A DNA stretch of 64,000 nucleotides from Evansella sp. LMS18 (GTDB taxonomy: Bacteria > Bacillota > Bacilli > Bacillales > Salisediminibacteriaceae), in NCBI RefSeq assembly GCF_024362785.1, contig NZ_CP093301.1, forward strand, positions 3,472,001-3,536,000. The letters are read 5' to 3'. How positions within the stretch are numbered: position 1 is the stretch's first letter; every line of letters begins with the position of its first letter. The notes below the pieces were generated by a model. The model did not search any database, was not told the DNA's origin, and saw nothing but the letters and a program-made list of their open reading frames with translations. Positions 9,261-19,127 of this stretch are shown here, one piece after another. Made by a program: the position numbers and the translations under genes.

Positions 9261-10979
9261 TTGTTAATGGAGCTTTCAATCCGTAACTTTGCCATAATAG
9301 ACAAAATTACTATATCGTTTGATGAAGGGCTTACTGTGCTTACTGGGGAAACAGGTGCCGGTAAATCAATAATCATTGATGCCATTGGACAGCTCATTGG
9401 GGGCAGAGGTTCGGTAGACTTCGTAAGGCACGGCAGTAAGCGGGCTGAAATAGAAGGACTGTTTTCAATAGACAATGGGCATGAAATACACCAGTTGTTC
9501 GCAGATCTGGGTATAGAAACAGACGAAGATGAGACAGTTGTATTAAGACGGGAAATTACAAATCAGGGAAAAAGTATCTGCCGTATCAATGGCAAGCTTG
9601 TAACCCTGGCCATTTTAAGGCAGGTCGGCCAGACTCTTGTTGATATTCATGGCCAGCATGAACACCAGCAGCTTCTCCAGTCCGACAAGCATATTTTACT
9701 GCTCGACCGCTTTGCAGGGGAAACTCTTGACCGGGCGAAAGCTGAGTATCGGAAGCTCTTTGATAACTATTCAAGAAAGCGGGAACAGCTCGCTCAGCTT
9801 ACAGAAAACGCCCAGGAAATGATTCAGCGGCTGGACCTTATCCAGTATCAGTTTAAAGAAATAGAAGAAGCGAAATTGCAGCCCGATGAAGATGTTGCTC
9901 TGCTCGAGGAAAAGAAGCGCCTTGACCATAGTGAGGAACTGTACAAAACCGTTCATGGGGCTTATGATTCACTTTATGGGGACGGAAAGGGACTGGAGTG
10001 GGCTATGGCTGCCATGAACCAGATAGAAGAAGCTGCAGCCATTGATGACAAACTCCAGCCTTTAAAAGAAACTATAATGAACAGTTATTATCTGCTGGAA
10101 GAATCGGCGTTTTCTTTAAGGGACTATTACGAAGGTATCGAGTTCGACCCTGAAAGGCTTAATGAAATTGAAAGCAGGCTGAGCGAAATTAATCAGCTTA
10201 AACGCAAATATGGAGAATCAGTAAACGACATTCTGGAGCATGCCGCTAAGCTTGAAGAAGAAATGGATACGCTGAATAACCGTGATGAACGTCTCCAGCA
10301 GTGGGAACTGGAGCTGGAATCCATCGCAAGGGATCTGCTTGTGGAAGGAAAAAACCTGACAGAACTGAGGCAGAAAGAAGCTGAAAACCTAAAAAAGGAA
10401 ATTCAGAAACAGCTCAAAAACCTTTATATGAAGGATACGGAATTTAAGGTGGAATTCTTAGAAAAGGATGTGCAGCTTCATGGGCTGTTAAATTTAGAAA
10501 AACGGCCGCCTGCAACAAAGGACGGAATGGATGAAGCGGTGTTTATGGTGGCGACAAATAAGGGAGAGCCGTTGAAGCCTTTAGCAAAAGTGGCTTCCGG
10601 AGGGGAAATATCAAGGATGATTCTTGCTCTTAAAACAATCCTCTCCACTCATGAAGGGGTTACTTCCCTTATCTTTGATGAGGTTGACACTGGTGTGAGC
10701 GGCCGTGTTGCCCAGGCGATAGCTGAAAAGATCCATCAGATCTCCTTTGGTTCACAGGTACTCTGTATAACACATCTCCCTCAGGTGGCAGCAATGGCAG
10801 ATACTCATTTATTTATATCCAAGGAAGTCCATAATGAGCGGATGGTTACCTCTGTAAAGCCCCTTGTTAAAGAGGAGCGGGTTGAGGAAATCAGCAGGAT
10901 GATTTCCGGAGCTGAGATTACCGACCTGACAAGGAAGCACGCCGGCGAACTTCTTTCACAGGCGCAGCAGAAAGGCTAA
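9261..10979 (+). CDS. recN: DNA repair protein RecN
   Basis: A 572-residue SMC-like ATPase acting at double-strand breaks. It has Walker A GETGAGKS near the N-terminus, two long coiled-coil arms in the middle, an ABC signature region (KVASGGEISRMILALK), Walker B (LIFDEVDTGVSGRVAQAIAEK) and a C-terminal CITHLPQVAAMADTH histidine switch. The TTG start at 9261 gives MLMELSIRNFAII, matching the usual RecN N-terminus, with AAGGATG upstream. No LexA box is evident in the 30-bp gap after argR. Confidence 0.97.
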   Translation: MLMELSIRNFAIIDKITISFDEGLTVLTGETGAGKSIIIDAIGQLIGGRGSVDFVRHGSKRAEIEGLFSIDNGHEIHQLFADLGIETDEDETVVLRREITNQGKSICRINGKLVTLAILRQVGQTLVDIHGQHEHQQLLQSDKHILLLDRFAGETLDRAKAEYRKLFDNYSRKREQLAQLTENAQEMIQRLDLIQYQFKEIEEAKLQPDEDVALLEEKKRLDHSEELYKTVHGAYDSLYGDGKGLEWAMAAMNQIEEAAAIDDKLQPLKETIMNSYYLLEESAFSLRDYYEGIEFDPERLNEIESRLSEINQLKRKYGESVNDILEHAAKLEEEMDTLNNRDERLQQWELELESIARDLLVEGKNLTELRQKEAENLKKEIQKQLKNLYMKDTEFKVEFLEKDVQLHGLLNLEKRPPATKDGMDEAVFMVATNKGEPLKPLAKVASGGEISRMILALKTILSTHEGVTSLIFDEVDTGVSGRVAQAIAEKIHQISFGSQVLCITHLPQVAAMADTHLFISKEVHNERMVTSVKPLVKEERVEEISRMISGAEITDLTRKHAGELLSQAQQKG

Positions 10980-10996
10980 AATTCAACTCATATTGT

Positions 10997-11025
10997 AAAG
11001 CTAACCATTTCAGGTTAGCTTTTTT
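10997..11025 (+). terminator. Rho-independent terminator of recN
   Basis: AAAGCTAACC, a 6-nt loop, GGTTAGCT and then six T. Confidence 0.9.
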
Positions 11026-11120
11026 ATTGCCCGAAGGTTATAAATGGACTGCTTCAAGGCAAAATTAGTAGTACAGCCATGAGTGGAGGTGTAGGTTAGG
11101 AACGAGGAGAGTGAATTAGT

Positions 11121-12395
11121 TTGAGAAAAAGGTTTGTTCGAAAGAGCATAGGAACTCTTCTCCTTGTGATACTGTTCTCTGCTGTATTTTTTCCTCCGGT
11201 CCAGAATTATATAAATACACCACACCATCTTATACTGTTTGAGGGACAGGATTATGAAGCCCCACTGGCACTGCCTGCCACTGCGATGGATGGTTCTGTA
11301 TCAGCGGTAACTGATACAGGAAGTACGAAAATTACGGGATACAAAAGTGATCTGACCAAAGTGCAATTTGGTTTAAAAGGTTTTCCTGTAAAGTCAATGG
11401 ATGTAACTGTACTGCCTGAACGAAAAGTGATACCAGGCGGACAGTCAATCGGGGTTAGGGTGCAGACTGATGGGGTCCTCGTTGTAGGGCATCATTTAGT
11501 GGATACAGAAAAAGGGAGCGTTTCACCAGGAGAATTAGCAGGCATTCATGTAGGAGATATGATTACTTCAATGAATGGCGTGGAAATTGAAGAGTTAGAT
11601 GATATTAATCCTGTAGTTCAGCAATCTGGAGAATCAGAAGCACCATTGGAAATAGGTATTAAACGTAACGGAGAATATCTTAAGAGAACGATTACCCCTG
11701 TTAGAGGAAAAGGGGATGAAACCTTCCGGCTCGGCCTTTATATAAGGGATTCGGCAGCTGGTGTAGGTACTATGACTTTTTACGATCCTGAATCAAAAAA
11801 ATACGGAGCGCTCGGGCACGTTATCTCAGATATGGATACACGGCAGCCCATAGAAGTTGATGAAGGAGAAATCGTAAGTTCTAAAGTAACATCAATTGAA
11901 AAGGGTATTACTGGAGAGCCAGGTGAAAAACTGGCGAGATTTTCAAGTGACAGGAAAGTGCTTGGAGACATAAAGAAGAACAGTCCATTTGGAATATTTG
12001 GAACTTTGCTTGATGATCTGGAAAACGGAGAATTTAATGAGCCTGTTGAAATAGGTTTGGCCGGTCAGGTGGAGGAAGGTCCGGCGGAAATATTAACGGT
12101 GGTAAATGGCGACCAGGTAAAACGGTTTGATATTGAAATTGTAAGCACCACAGAGCAAAAGTTTCCTGCTACGAAAGGTATGGTTATCAAGGTTACAGAC
12201 CCGGAACTGATTGAGGCGACCGGCGGAATTGTTCAGGGTATGAGCGGTAGCCCGATTCTTCAGAACGATAAAATAATCGGGGCCGTTACCCATGTGTTTG
12301 TCAATGACCCAACATCCGGGTATGGCTGCCATATTGAATGGATGCTTGAAGAAGCAGGAATTGATATATATGAGGAAGAAAAGAAGGCGGGATAA
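11121..12395 (+). CDS. spoIVB: SpoIVB signalling serine peptidase
   Basis: A 424-residue secreted, membrane-anchored peptidase made in the forespore. It cleaves SpoIVFA to trigger pro-sigma-K processing. An N-terminal transmembrane/signal segment lies at about 12-30. A PDZ domain at about 110-200 contains [15 protein letters not shown] and [18 protein letters not shown]. The S55 peptidase domain holds the GALGHVI histidine (His233) and the nucleophile in GMSGSPILQ (Ser377). The start is TTG with GAGGAGAG upstream. It is followed by spo0A, as in B. subtilis. Forespore (sigma-F/G) control is expected but was not read from the promoter. Confidence 0.96.
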   Translation: MRKRFVRKSIGTLLLVILFSAVFFPPVQNYINTPHHLILFEGQDYEAPLALPATAMDGSVSAVTDTGSTKITGYKSDLTKVQFGLKGFPVKSMDVTVLPERKVIPGGQSIGVRVQTDGVLVVGHHLVDTEKGSVSPGELAGIHVGDMITSMNGVEIEELDDINPVVQQSGESEAPLEIGIKRNGEYLKRTITPVRGKGDETFRLGLYIRDSAAGVGTMTFYDPESKKYGALGHVISDMDTRQPIEVDEGEIVSSKVTSIEKGITGEPGEKLARFSSDRKVLGDIKKNSPFGIFGTLLDDLENGEFNEPVEIGLAGQVEEGPAEILTVVNGDQVKRFDIEIVSTTEQKFPATKGMVIKVTDPELIEATGGIVQGMSGSPILQNDKIIGAVTHVFVNDPTSGYGCHIEWMLEEAGIDIYEEEKKAG

Positions 12396-12408
12396 AACCC
12401 GTCTTTTT
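12384..12408 (+). terminator. Probable terminator overlapping the spoIVB stop
   Basis: GGCGGG and CCCGTC arms flank ATAAAA and are followed by TTTTT. The spoIVB stop codon lies in the loop. Confidence 0.7.
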
Positions 12409-12723
12409 CATTGTTGTTCCCAGAATGAGAAATAGAAAAAAGAAAAAAGAGAATTTAGCAGGGAAATGTGTTTTTTTATGGAATGTAATATACACGTAAT
12501 TATTTATCATAAGCATAGTTCATATAACATAAAGAATTTTCGACAAAGACAGGGGAGTCTTGTTGATACTAATCGAATCATATCGAAAAACGAAGCATTT
12601 CGTATTATTCATCAGTTAATCAATGGTAATCTTTAATAAATCTAAAAAATTAAAGGAAAAGACTCTCCATTGTCGAATATAAGTGGTACAATGAAATAAA
12701 TTAGTGATTGGGAGGAACGATTT
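12409..12723 (+). promoter_or_regulatory. spo0A control region with sigma-H promoter and 0A boxes
   Basis: No gene is present. A near-perfect sigma-H promoter is visible: AAAGGAAAA at 12652-12660, an 11-bp spacer and GTCGAATAT at 12672-12680. A Spo0A box TGTCGAA at 12671-12677 overlaps its -10 element. A second box in inverse orientation (TTCGACA) is at 12539-12545. This mirrors the phosphorelay feedback on spo0A in B. subtilis. Confidence 0.85.
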
Positions 12724-13512
12724 GTGAAAAATGTGAGAGTATGTGTGGCAGACGATAACCGTGAACTGGTCATGCTTTTAGAGGACTATATTAATTCACA
12801 GGATGATATGGATGTTGTAGGAAAAGCTTTCAATGGACAGGAATGTATTGAGTTAGTTGAAGATGCAGAACCGGATGTTCTCATTCTTGATATTATAATG
12901 CCTCATTTAGACGGTCTCGCTGTGCTGGAAAAACTTAATCAGCGGCAATTAGCTAAACGTCCTAACATAATTATGCTCACTGCGTTTGGACAGGAAGACG
13001 TGACAAAGAAAGCTGTGGAACTTGGCGCAGCATACTATGTTCTGAAACCTTTCGATATGGATACATTGATGAACAAAATACGTGATGTCAGCGGAAATGC
13101 CCCTGCTTATGTACAGTCCGCATCCTCATTATCCAGCAGCAGGAAAGAAAATAAACCAATGAACCTGGACGCAAGTATTACAAGCATCATCCATGAGATC
13201 GGTGTTCCGGCGCATATTAAAGGTTACATGTACTTAAGAGAAGCAATCACTATGGTTTATAATGATATTGAACTCCTTGGTTCGATTACTAAAGTTCTTT
13301 ACCCGGATATTGCGAAGAAGTTTAATACGACAGCCAGCAGGGTGGAACGGGCAATTCGCCACGCAATCGAGGTTGCATGGAGCAGAGGGAACATTGAATC
13401 CATCTCAAAGATGTTTGGCTATACGGTCAACGTTTCAAAAGCAAAGCCTACGAATTCGGAGTTTATCGCGATGGTCGCTGACAAGCTGAGAATCGAGCAT
13501 AAGGTTAGCTGA
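12724..13512 (+). CDS. spo0A: Sporulation master response regulator Spo0A
   Basis: A 262-residue response regulator at the end of the sporulation phosphorelay. The receiver domain (1-125) has Asp10/Asp11, the phospho-acceptor Asp56 in LILDIIMPH and the LKPF lysine. A Ser/Lys-rich linker follows, then the Spo0A_C DNA-binding domain (about 145-262) with [43 protein letters not shown] and [22 protein letters not shown]. The start is GTG with GGGAGGA upstream. Confidence 0.99.
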   Translation: MKNVRVCVADDNRELVMLLEDYINSQDDMDVVGKAFNGQECIELVEDAEPDVLILDIIMPHLDGLAVLEKLNQRQLAKRPNIIMLTAFGQEDVTKKAVELGAAYYVLKPFDMDTLMNKIRDVSGNAPAYVQSASSLSSSRKENKPMNLDASITSIIHEIGVPAHIKGYMYLREAITMVYNDIELLGSITKVLYPDIAKKFNTTASRVERAIRHAIEVAWSRGNIESISKMFGYTVNVSKAKPTNSEFIAMVADKLRIEHKVS

Positions 13513-13668
13513 TAAAATTTTTCTTTTATCCGGAAAGGCGAACGAAGAGTTTGCTGATTTGTAAAAGGGTAATTTGGAATTGTCCCCGGGGAGTAAGTCC
13601 TTGAGCGAACCACCCACAAAAGTTTAAAGAGTTTCTTTTATAACGGACTCATTTGAATTTGGAAACTT

Positions 13669-13703
13669 CAGCCTCATACATTAAAATGTGTGAGGCTGTT
13701 TTT
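13669..13703 (+). terminator. Terminator downstream of spo0A
   Basis: CAGCCTCA and TGAGGCTG arms with a short AT loop and a TTTTT tail. The stem lies inside the upstream extension of the next reading frame, arguing against an early start for that gene. Confidence 0.85.
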
Positions 13704-13805
13704 ATGTTTCCTATAACATTGATAGGGAAATTTGATTTTTTATTATGCATGGAACGTTTTCTGACCATACTACTACTAGGACTTACTATGAGAGGAGGGA
13801 AGGCG

Positions 13806-14903
13806 TTGGGTTCAGAAGTAATTTCAGGCACAGCATATTATGGGCCGATTACAAAGCAGCTGCTTCATACGGTTCCTCCAGGTGCAATTATTATAATTGA
13901 ACATGAAGATATTGATATTACAGCAGCACAGGATATGCTGAGAAAAAAAGTGAAATCAGTTATTAATACAAAAACTTCGGTTACCGGAAAACTTACCCGT
14001 TCAGGTGTTTCATGTCTTCTGGATGCAGGTGTATCAGTTTTTGATACAGTAAATCATTTTGTGCCGGAAGAGCATAAAACAGAAATAAAAATCAAAGGTA
14101 CAGCAATAAGGCAAAAACAAGGAGAAGAATGGAGGTTAACAGGCAGAGTAAAAAAATATACTCAGGATGAATTGGCAGAAAGGCTCCAAAGAGGAAAAAG
14201 TAAATTCCACGAATTATACGCCTGTTTTGCGGAAAACAGTTTTAACTACGCCCGAAAAGAGATTGATCTTTTTCTCTCAGCAGTTAAGCAGCTGCCAAAA
14301 TTAGAAGAAGCAGACGCAGCTTGTGTTTTTATCGTTGGAAGAGGAAAAGACGTGGAAAACGATATACATTATCTGCTCCCTTGCATTAATAAAAAGGACG
14401 CAGTTATTTTTGCCATAGACGGAGCCTCTGAAATCCTGTACAGGAATGGCATTAAACCAGATTATATTATAGGGGATATGGATTCGGTACCGGAAGAAAG
14501 CTGGCGTTATACAGGTAAATTCATCGCCCACTCCTATATGAATGGACACAGTCCAGGCAAGGAAAGGCTCGAGAAGCTTTCAATAGATTCCCTGGCGATA
14601 CCCTTTCCGGGGCTGAGTGAAGATTTGGCGGTTATGCTCGCCTTTGTCTCTGATGCGGAGCATATAATTTTGCTCGGATGTAAAAGCTCTGCAGTTGAAA
14701 TGGCGGAAAAAGGTAGGAAAGGGATGGGTTCCACCATTCTTACAAGGATGTATGCAGGGGATAAATTATCTGAATGGAAAAGCTTAAGCAGCTGGATGAA
14801 AGATATGCCTATGTACTCTGAAAGATGGAATATTTCACATACTGGCTTATTAAAGGAGTATATAAAAAATGATAACAGCAGACATAATCATTCCGGCATA
14901 TAA
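13806..14903 (+). CDS. steA: SteA-like protein (putative cytokinetic ring/cell-separation protein)
   Basis: About 365 residues. An N-terminal domain (GTAYYGPITKQLLHTVPPGAIIIIEHEDIDITAAQDMLRKKVKSVINTKTSVTGK, rejecting a signal peptide) is followed by a thiamin-pyrophosphokinase-like fold with IIGDMDSVPEESW and a hydrophobic C-terminal part. In actinobacteria SteA with SteB affects cell separation; the role in Bacillaceae is unknown. TTG 13806 is chosen because AGGAGGG at 13793-13799 lies 6 bases upstream; the frame is open back to 13653 but crosses the spo0A terminator. It overlaps the following glycosyltransferase by 35 bp, so the two are coupled. Confidence 0.7.
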   Translation: MGSEVISGTAYYGPITKQLLHTVPPGAIIIIEHEDIDITAAQDMLRKKVKSVINTKTSVTGKLTRSGVSCLLDAGVSVFDTVNHFVPEEHKTEIKIKGTAIRQKQGEEWRLTGRVKKYTQDELAERLQRGKSKFHELYACFAENSFNYARKEIDLFLSAVKQLPKLEEADAACVFIVGRGKDVENDIHYLLPCINKKDAVIFAIDGASEILYRNGIKPDYIIGDMDSVPEESWRYTGKFIAHSYMNGHSPGKERLEKLSIDSLAIPFPGLSEDLAVMLAFVSDAEHIILLGCKSSAVEMAEKGRKGMGSTILTRMYAGDKLSEWKSLSSWMKDMPMYSERWNISHTGLLKEYIKNDNSRHNHSGI

Positions 14904-15528
14904 TGAAGCGGACAGGCTATATGAAACATTGAACAGCCTCAGGGAGGAAAAATGGGTTAACCGAATTGTGGTTGTAAACGACGGAAGCACTGACGAAACA
15001 GCGGAAATAGCCGGGAAAAAAGCGGATCTTGTGCACTCTCTTCCTGATAATAAAGGGAAATCTGCTGCAGTTTTTACAGGTCTGAAAATTATAGAAGGGG
15101 AATGGGTCGTTCTCCTTGATGCGGATTTAGGTGCTACTGCCAGGGAAGCAGAAAAGCTGCTCTTTCCTTTGATGGATAAAAAAGCTGATATGACTTCTGC
15201 TGTGTTTCCTCCCGCCAGTAAAAGTGGATTTGGAATGGTTAAAAAGAGGGCCGTTAACATTATACGGAAACATACTGGTATACAGCTGTATGCTCCTTTA
15301 TCCGGACAGAGGGCTTTCCACCGTAACTGGATCCCGTATATCTTATCAGGGAATGGGCGAGGGTATGGGCTGGAAATTTATCTGAACTTACTTTTTCTGA
15401 AACATGGAGGAGTTATAAAAGAAGTAAATACCTTGATGAACCACCGTGCGACAGGAAAGGATTTCAGGGGAATTTGCCACAGGGCAAGGCAGTGGCTTGA
15501 AATGGAGCTGACCACATGGAATTATTAA
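14869..15528 (+). CDS. Family 2 glycosyltransferase (polyprenyl-phosphate sugar transferase type)
   Basis: A 219-residue GT-A fold enzyme: DIIIPAYNEADRLYETLNSL at the N-terminus, VVNDGSTDETAEIA for nucleotide-sugar binding and LLDADLGATAREAE as the DxD metal motif. There is no multi-span C-terminal membrane domain, so it resembles DPM1-like enzymes that load a sugar onto a lipid phosphate. Donor and acceptor cannot be read from sequence. It overlaps both neighbours (35 bp with steA-like, 13 bp with the next gene), which suggests one functional unit. Confidence 0.85.
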   Translation: MITADIIIPAYNEADRLYETLNSLREEKWVNRIVVVNDGSTDETAEIAGKKADLVHSLPDNKGKSAAVFTGLKIIEGEWVVLLDADLGATAREAEKLLFPLMDKKADMTSAVFPPASKSGFGMVKKRAVNIIRKHTGIQLYAPLSGQRAFHRNWIPYILSGNGRGYGLEIYLNLLFLKHGGVIKEVNTLMNHRATGKDFRGICHRARQWLEMELTTWNY

Positions 15529-16301
15529 TCATCCCGCTGGTAATACTCGCTTTAATTCATTTTTTCAGCCGTCTTTTTGTAAGGAAAGGCTGGACGGTAA
15601 ATAATTATACAGGGCTGAAGACCCCATACAGCATCGGGACAGTCCTTTTTGCTGTGGTCACCCTTGATGCCCTGTTCTACCGTATGTTCCCGGTTGGCCC
15701 CTGGGAGTATTATTACCTTTCTTTCGTCTGGATCCTCGGTCTGATTGATGACAGATTCGGCAAACCCCAGCCGAAAGGAATAAGAGGCCATTTCCGGCTG
15801 TTTCTCGAAAAAAAAGAAGTTTCTACGGGACTTATTAAGGCAGTGGGTGTCGCAGCTGCGGCGACTATTTATATGTTATTTAGCTTCGAGGGGGGCATGT
15901 ATTTTGGACTCGCTGCACTAATGCTCCTTATTCTCTTTCCCCATTCAATGAATCTTTTCGATACTAAACCATTAAGGGTCTGGAAGATTTTATCTCTGCT
16001 AATTTTCTGGCCAGTATTTACAAATGCTGGACTGATAACAGCAGCGTGTTTAGCACTGGTAATTATCATGCTTGGAAGTGCAGAATCCCGAATACAGGGA
16101 ATGCTAGGGGATAACGGAGCGATGCTGGCGGGAGCATTAGGCGCAATCCTTTTGCTTCATTATGCTGGTAGTTTATATATCCTGGCTGTAACTGTGTTTA
16201 CTGTAATTGTCACCTTTCTGGCTGAAAGAATATCATTACAGGCATGGGTGGAAGCAACACCGGGGATAAAGCTCCTGGATCAGTTTGGAAGATTAAAATA
16301 A
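15516..16301 (+). CDS. Polytopic membrane protein resembling MraY/WecA-family phosphoglycosyltransferases
   Basis: 261 residues with about eight hydrophobic segments. WILGLIDDRFGKPQPKGIRGHFR resembles the Asp-rich first catalytic loop of the GT4 (MraY/WecA) family, and LGDNGAMLAGALGAI resembles its later DNG motif. LFPHSMNLFDTKPLRVWK parallels the NxxN/D region (N-MNLFDTKPLR). The protein is short for the family (usually 320-360), so it may be a divergent or non-catalytic member. It is the last gene of the steA-like unit. Confidence 0.65.
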   Translation: MELLIIPLVILALIHFFSRLFVRKGWTVNNYTGLKTPYSIGTVLFAVVTLDALFYRMFPVGPWEYYYLSFVWILGLIDDRFGKPQPKGIRGHFRLFLEKKEVSTGLIKAVGVAAAATIYMLFSFEGGMYFGLAALMLLILFPHSMNLFDTKPLRVWKILSLLIFWPVFTNAGLITAACLALVIIMLGSAESRIQGMLGDNGAMLAGALGAILLLHYAGSLYILAVTVFTVIVTFLAERISLQAWVEATPGIKLLDQFGRLK

Positions 16302-16303
16302 AA

Positions 16304-16330
16304 AGCTGTCCCGCGCAAGGCGGAACAGCT
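16304..16330 (-). terminator. Terminator for the DUF2627 gene
   Basis: AGCTGTCCCGC and GCGGAACAGCT form a stem just after the plus-strand stop at 16301. The T-run lies on the minus strand, so it mainly serves the convergent gene. Confidence 0.8.
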
Positions 16331-16334
16331 GAAG

Positions 16335-16583
16335 TTATCCTTCTGTTTTCTGGAAACGAGGTGCCACTTTCCCATTCTTTCTGTCTCTGTACAAAACAAA
16401 CCCTCCGATAAACCAAATCCCTAAAACAAGCGCTGCTGCACCTGCAAGGAATTGCAGCCAGAGAATACTGAAAGGCCAGACAAGCTGCTGGAATAGAGTG
16501 TCCCTCATAAGTTTAATTCCGTAACCGGCGATAAAACCGGGGATTAAAAGAATCAGTAGTGCTGCAAAACGTTGTATCGTCAT
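16335..16583 (-). CDS. yqzF: DUF2627 small membrane protein (YqzF-like)
   Basis: 82 residues with two hydrophobic helices (about 5-26 and 38-64) and a basic C-terminus (YRDRKNGKVAPRFQK). Length, the start MTIQRFAALLILLIPG and the position between spo0A and bkdR match YqzF of B. subtilis. Function is unknown. It is transcribed convergently to the steA-like unit. Confidence 0.8.
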   Translation of the reverse strand: MTIQRFAALLILLIPGFIAGYGIKLMRDTLFQQLVWPFSILWLQFLAGAAALVLGIWFIGGFVLYRDRKNGKVAPRFQKTEG

Positions 16584-16828
16584 AAAAAAATCCCTTTCTA
16601 TTTTTCCTTAATTAAAAACAACAGTTATACTTATATTTTACTTAATCCTGTGCGGCAGGGCAAATGAATTATTTTCTCTTCCTTTATCCCGATGCAACCG
16701 TCCGGATGCAACCGTCCGGGGTACAGGGTGAGAATTTCTTTATGGCCAGTATTCCTGTATAGTGTAAGTAGAATTATACAGAAATAACAGGCAGTTTTTT
16801 ATCTGCCGAAACGCCGGGAGGGATAAGG
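16584..16828. other. Intergenic region before bkdR with an R1 fragment
   Basis: It carries a short R1 fragment at 16686-16722 in which GATGCAACCGTCCGG is repeated in tandem. No clear promoter was identified for bkdR. Confidence 0.45.
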
Positions 16829-18913
16829 GTGAAAAGGGTAATGCTCGTCGGGGCTGGGACAGGGGGTTCTGCGCTTTTTGATGTTTTTATAGAAACGGAG
16901 CAATTTCGTGTATGCGGAATAGTGGATAAAAACGAACAGGCTCCCGGAATACTTAAGGCAAAGAAAATGAACATCCCTGTATTTTCGTCCTGGAAGGAAG
17001 CATATGAAAGATTATCTCCTTTGGACGTTGTCATCGAGGTGACGGGGGATACGAGTTTGCTGAATGAATTGAGGAACTTTTTGATAAATGACCCTGCCAC
17101 GGTTATTCCAAGCTCTGTAGCTTCTGTCATGTTTTATTTGATGGAAGAAAAAGAGCTTCTCCTTGATGAAGTTAAAGAACATAACACAATTATGGATGTT
17201 ATATTGGATTCCACACATGATGGAATGATAGCTATAGATCTTGAAAGGAGAATTACATTAATAAACCGTTCTGCTGAAAAGATGTCCGGCTTGAAACGGA
17301 AAGATGTCCTGGGTAAAAGAATTGAAGAATTCATGCCTACGAGCAAACTTCCGAGAGTCCTTAAAACCGGGAAAACAGAAACAAACAGGCGGCAGGTAAT
17401 CGGGGAGAACAGGCAGATAATCACCACCCGTGTTCCTATGTTTCAGGGCAACAGGCTTATAGGGGCACTTGGTGTTTTCAAGGATGTTACTGAGATCTTT
17501 CATATGGCGGAAGAGGTAACCAATTTAAAGAGCATAAGGCAAATGCTGGAGGCGATAATAAATTCCTCGGATGATGCTATATCTGTAGTGGATGAAGAGG
17601 GAAAAGGCCTGCTGATTAACCCTGCTTATACAAGGCTGACCGGTCTCGAAAAGGAGGAAGTAATCGGCAAACCAGCATACACTGATATTTCCGAAGGGGA
17701 AAGCATGCATATGCGCGTTCTGAAGACTGGGAATGCCGTCAGGGGTGCGAAAATGAAAGTGGGCCCAAACCGAAAAGATGTTGCAGTAAATGTCGCCCCT
17801 GTCATTGTCGATGGAAAGATCAAAGGAAGTGTTGGCGTTATACATGATATGTCAGAGATTGAAACGCTGACTGACGAATTGGAAAAGGCTAAACAGATCA
17901 TCAGGACTCTGGAAGCTAAATATACCTTTGATGATATTATCGGCAACTCTGAGGAACTGCAGGTTGCGATTCAGCAGGCAAAGGTAGCAGCAGCTACTCC
18001 GGCGACTATTCTGCTTCAGGGAGAGTCAGGAACAGGAAAAGAGCTTTTTGCTCATGCAATACATAACGCAAGCAGCAGAAAATTTAATAAGTTCATCCGG
18101 GTTAACTGTGCTGCGATTTCTGAAACCCTGCTTGAAAGTGAATTGTTCGGCTATGAAGAGGGGGCTTTTTCCGGAGCAAAAAAAGGCGGGAAGAAAGGTC
18201 TTTTTGAAGAAGCTGACCGGGGAAGTATCTTTCTCGATGAAATAGGGGAGATAACTCCGCAAATACAGGCCAAGCTGTTGAGAGTTCTGCAGGAACAGGA
18301 AATCGTCAGAGTCGGCGGCACGAAACCGGTTGCTATAGATGTAAGGGTTATTGCCGCCACCAACGTAAATATGGAAAAGAGACTCGAATCAGGGGAATTT
18401 CGGGCTGATTTGTTTTACAGGCTGAACAGGATGCCAATCTATATACCGCCATTACGAACCAGAGCGGAGGATATACCGCAGCTCTGTGACCACCTGCTTT
18501 TGAAACTGAATCAGGAATATGGCAGGAACGTGAAGGGCGCCGATAAGGAAGCAATCAGAATGCTGCAGGATTATCACTGGCCTGGGAACGTAAGAGAATT
18601 GGAAAATATCATAGGACGAGCGATGATACATATGCATTACCTTGAACAATTTATAACCGGGGCTCACCTGCCGCAGCTGAATAGCAGCAAAACTAAAGGG
18701 GATGGAGAATGGACCGGTGAAAATGCAGCAGGAAGGATGAGGCAGGAAGGAGAAACTCTGCAGAAGGTATTAGAAGAAACTGAAAGACAGACCATATTAG
18801 AAGCACTTCTTGAGCATAATGGTAATAAAACAAAAACAGCACAGGCTCTCGGACTCTCATTACGAAGTCTTTATTATAAAATTGAGAAATTAAGCATTGA
18901 TATTGGAAACTAA
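16829..18913 (+). CDS. bkdR: Sigma-54-dependent activator BkdR
   Basis: 694 residues. The N-terminus is a Rossmann-like domain ([26 protein letters not shown]), followed by two PAS domains (about 125-235 and 240-350). A sigma-54 AAA+ domain follows with Walker [16 protein letters not shown], the sigma-54 contact loop [17 protein letters not shown] (GAFSGA instead of the common GAFTGA), Walker [11 protein letters not shown] and arginine-finger region [14 protein letters not shown]. It ends in a Fis-type HTH ([20 protein letters not shown]). The start is GTG with GGAGGGATAAGG upstream. In B. subtilis BkdR activates the bkd operon with SigL; the -24/-12 promoter and upstream sites lie directly downstream. 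Confidence 0.95.
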   Translation: MKRVMLVGAGTGGSALFDVFIETEQFRVCGIVDKNEQAPGILKAKKMNIPVFSSWKEAYERLSPLDVVIEVTGDTSLLNELRNFLINDPATVIPSSVASVMFYLMEEKELLLDEVKEHNTIMDVILDSTHDGMIAIDLERRITLINRSAEKMSGLKRKDVLGKRIEEFMPTSKLPRVLKTGKTETNRRQVIGENRQIITTRVPMFQGNRLIGALGVFKDVTEIFHMAEEVTNLKSIRQMLEAIINSSDDAISVVDEEGKGLLINPAYTRLTGLEKEEVIGKPAYTDISEGESMHMRVLKTGNAVRGAKMKVGPNRKDVAVNVAPVIVDGKIKGSVGVIHDMSEIETLTDELEKAKQIIRTLEAKYTFDDIIGNSEELQVAIQQAKVAAATPATILLQGESGTGKELFAHAIHNASSRKFNKFIRVNCAAISETLLESELFGYEEGAFSGAKKGGKKGLFEEADRGSIFLDEIGEITPQIQAKLLRVLQEQEIVRVGGTKPVAIDVRVIAATNVNMEKRLESGEFRADLFYRLNRMPIYIPPLRTRAEDIPQLCDHLLLKLNQEYGRNVKGADKEAIRMLQDYHWPGNVRELENIIGRAMIHMHYLEQFITGAHLPQLNSSKTKGDGEWTGENAAGRMRQEGETLQKVLEETERQTILEALLEHNGNKTKTAQALGLSLRSLYYKIEKLSIDIGN

Positions 18914-18958
18914 GATTGAAAAGAGAGGGTTTCCACCTTTCGTTTCCAAACATCTGAT

Positions 18959-19014
18959 AGTGTGCAATGGGTTGCATGCAACACATTGCGCACTATGAAA
19001 AGAATTGCACACTA
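18959..19014 (+). promoter_or_regulatory. Upstream activating sites for BkdR
   Basis: A palindrome with arms AGTGTGCAATG (18959-18969) and CATTGCGCACT around a GTTGCATGCAAC centre ends near 18993. A further half-site TTGCACACT lies at 19005-19013. It sits about 70-105 bp before the sigma-54 promoter, the expected distance for enhancer-type activation. BkdR binding is inferred. Confidence 0.75.
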
Positions 19015-19062
19015 TATTTTGATAAAATAGAGATTTTGTAAACGTTTTCCCGTTTTTTAAAG

Positions 19063-19080
19063 TTGGCATGCAACTTGCAT
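19063..19080 (+). promoter_or_regulatory. Sigma-54 (-24/-12) promoter of the bkd operon
   Basis: TTGGCATGCAACTTGCAT fits the TGGCAC-N5-TTGCW consensus (one mismatch). It lies 47 bp before the ptb start. Confidence 0.9.
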
Positions 19081-19127
19081 GTATTATATAAGCGTGACGG
19101 CAATGAAGTGGAAGGTGAGATAAATAC

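Noticed and set aside
13653-13805. N-terminal extension of the steA-like gene
   Set aside because: It reads through the spo0A terminator hairpin, has no ribosome binding site and does not resemble the family N-terminus.
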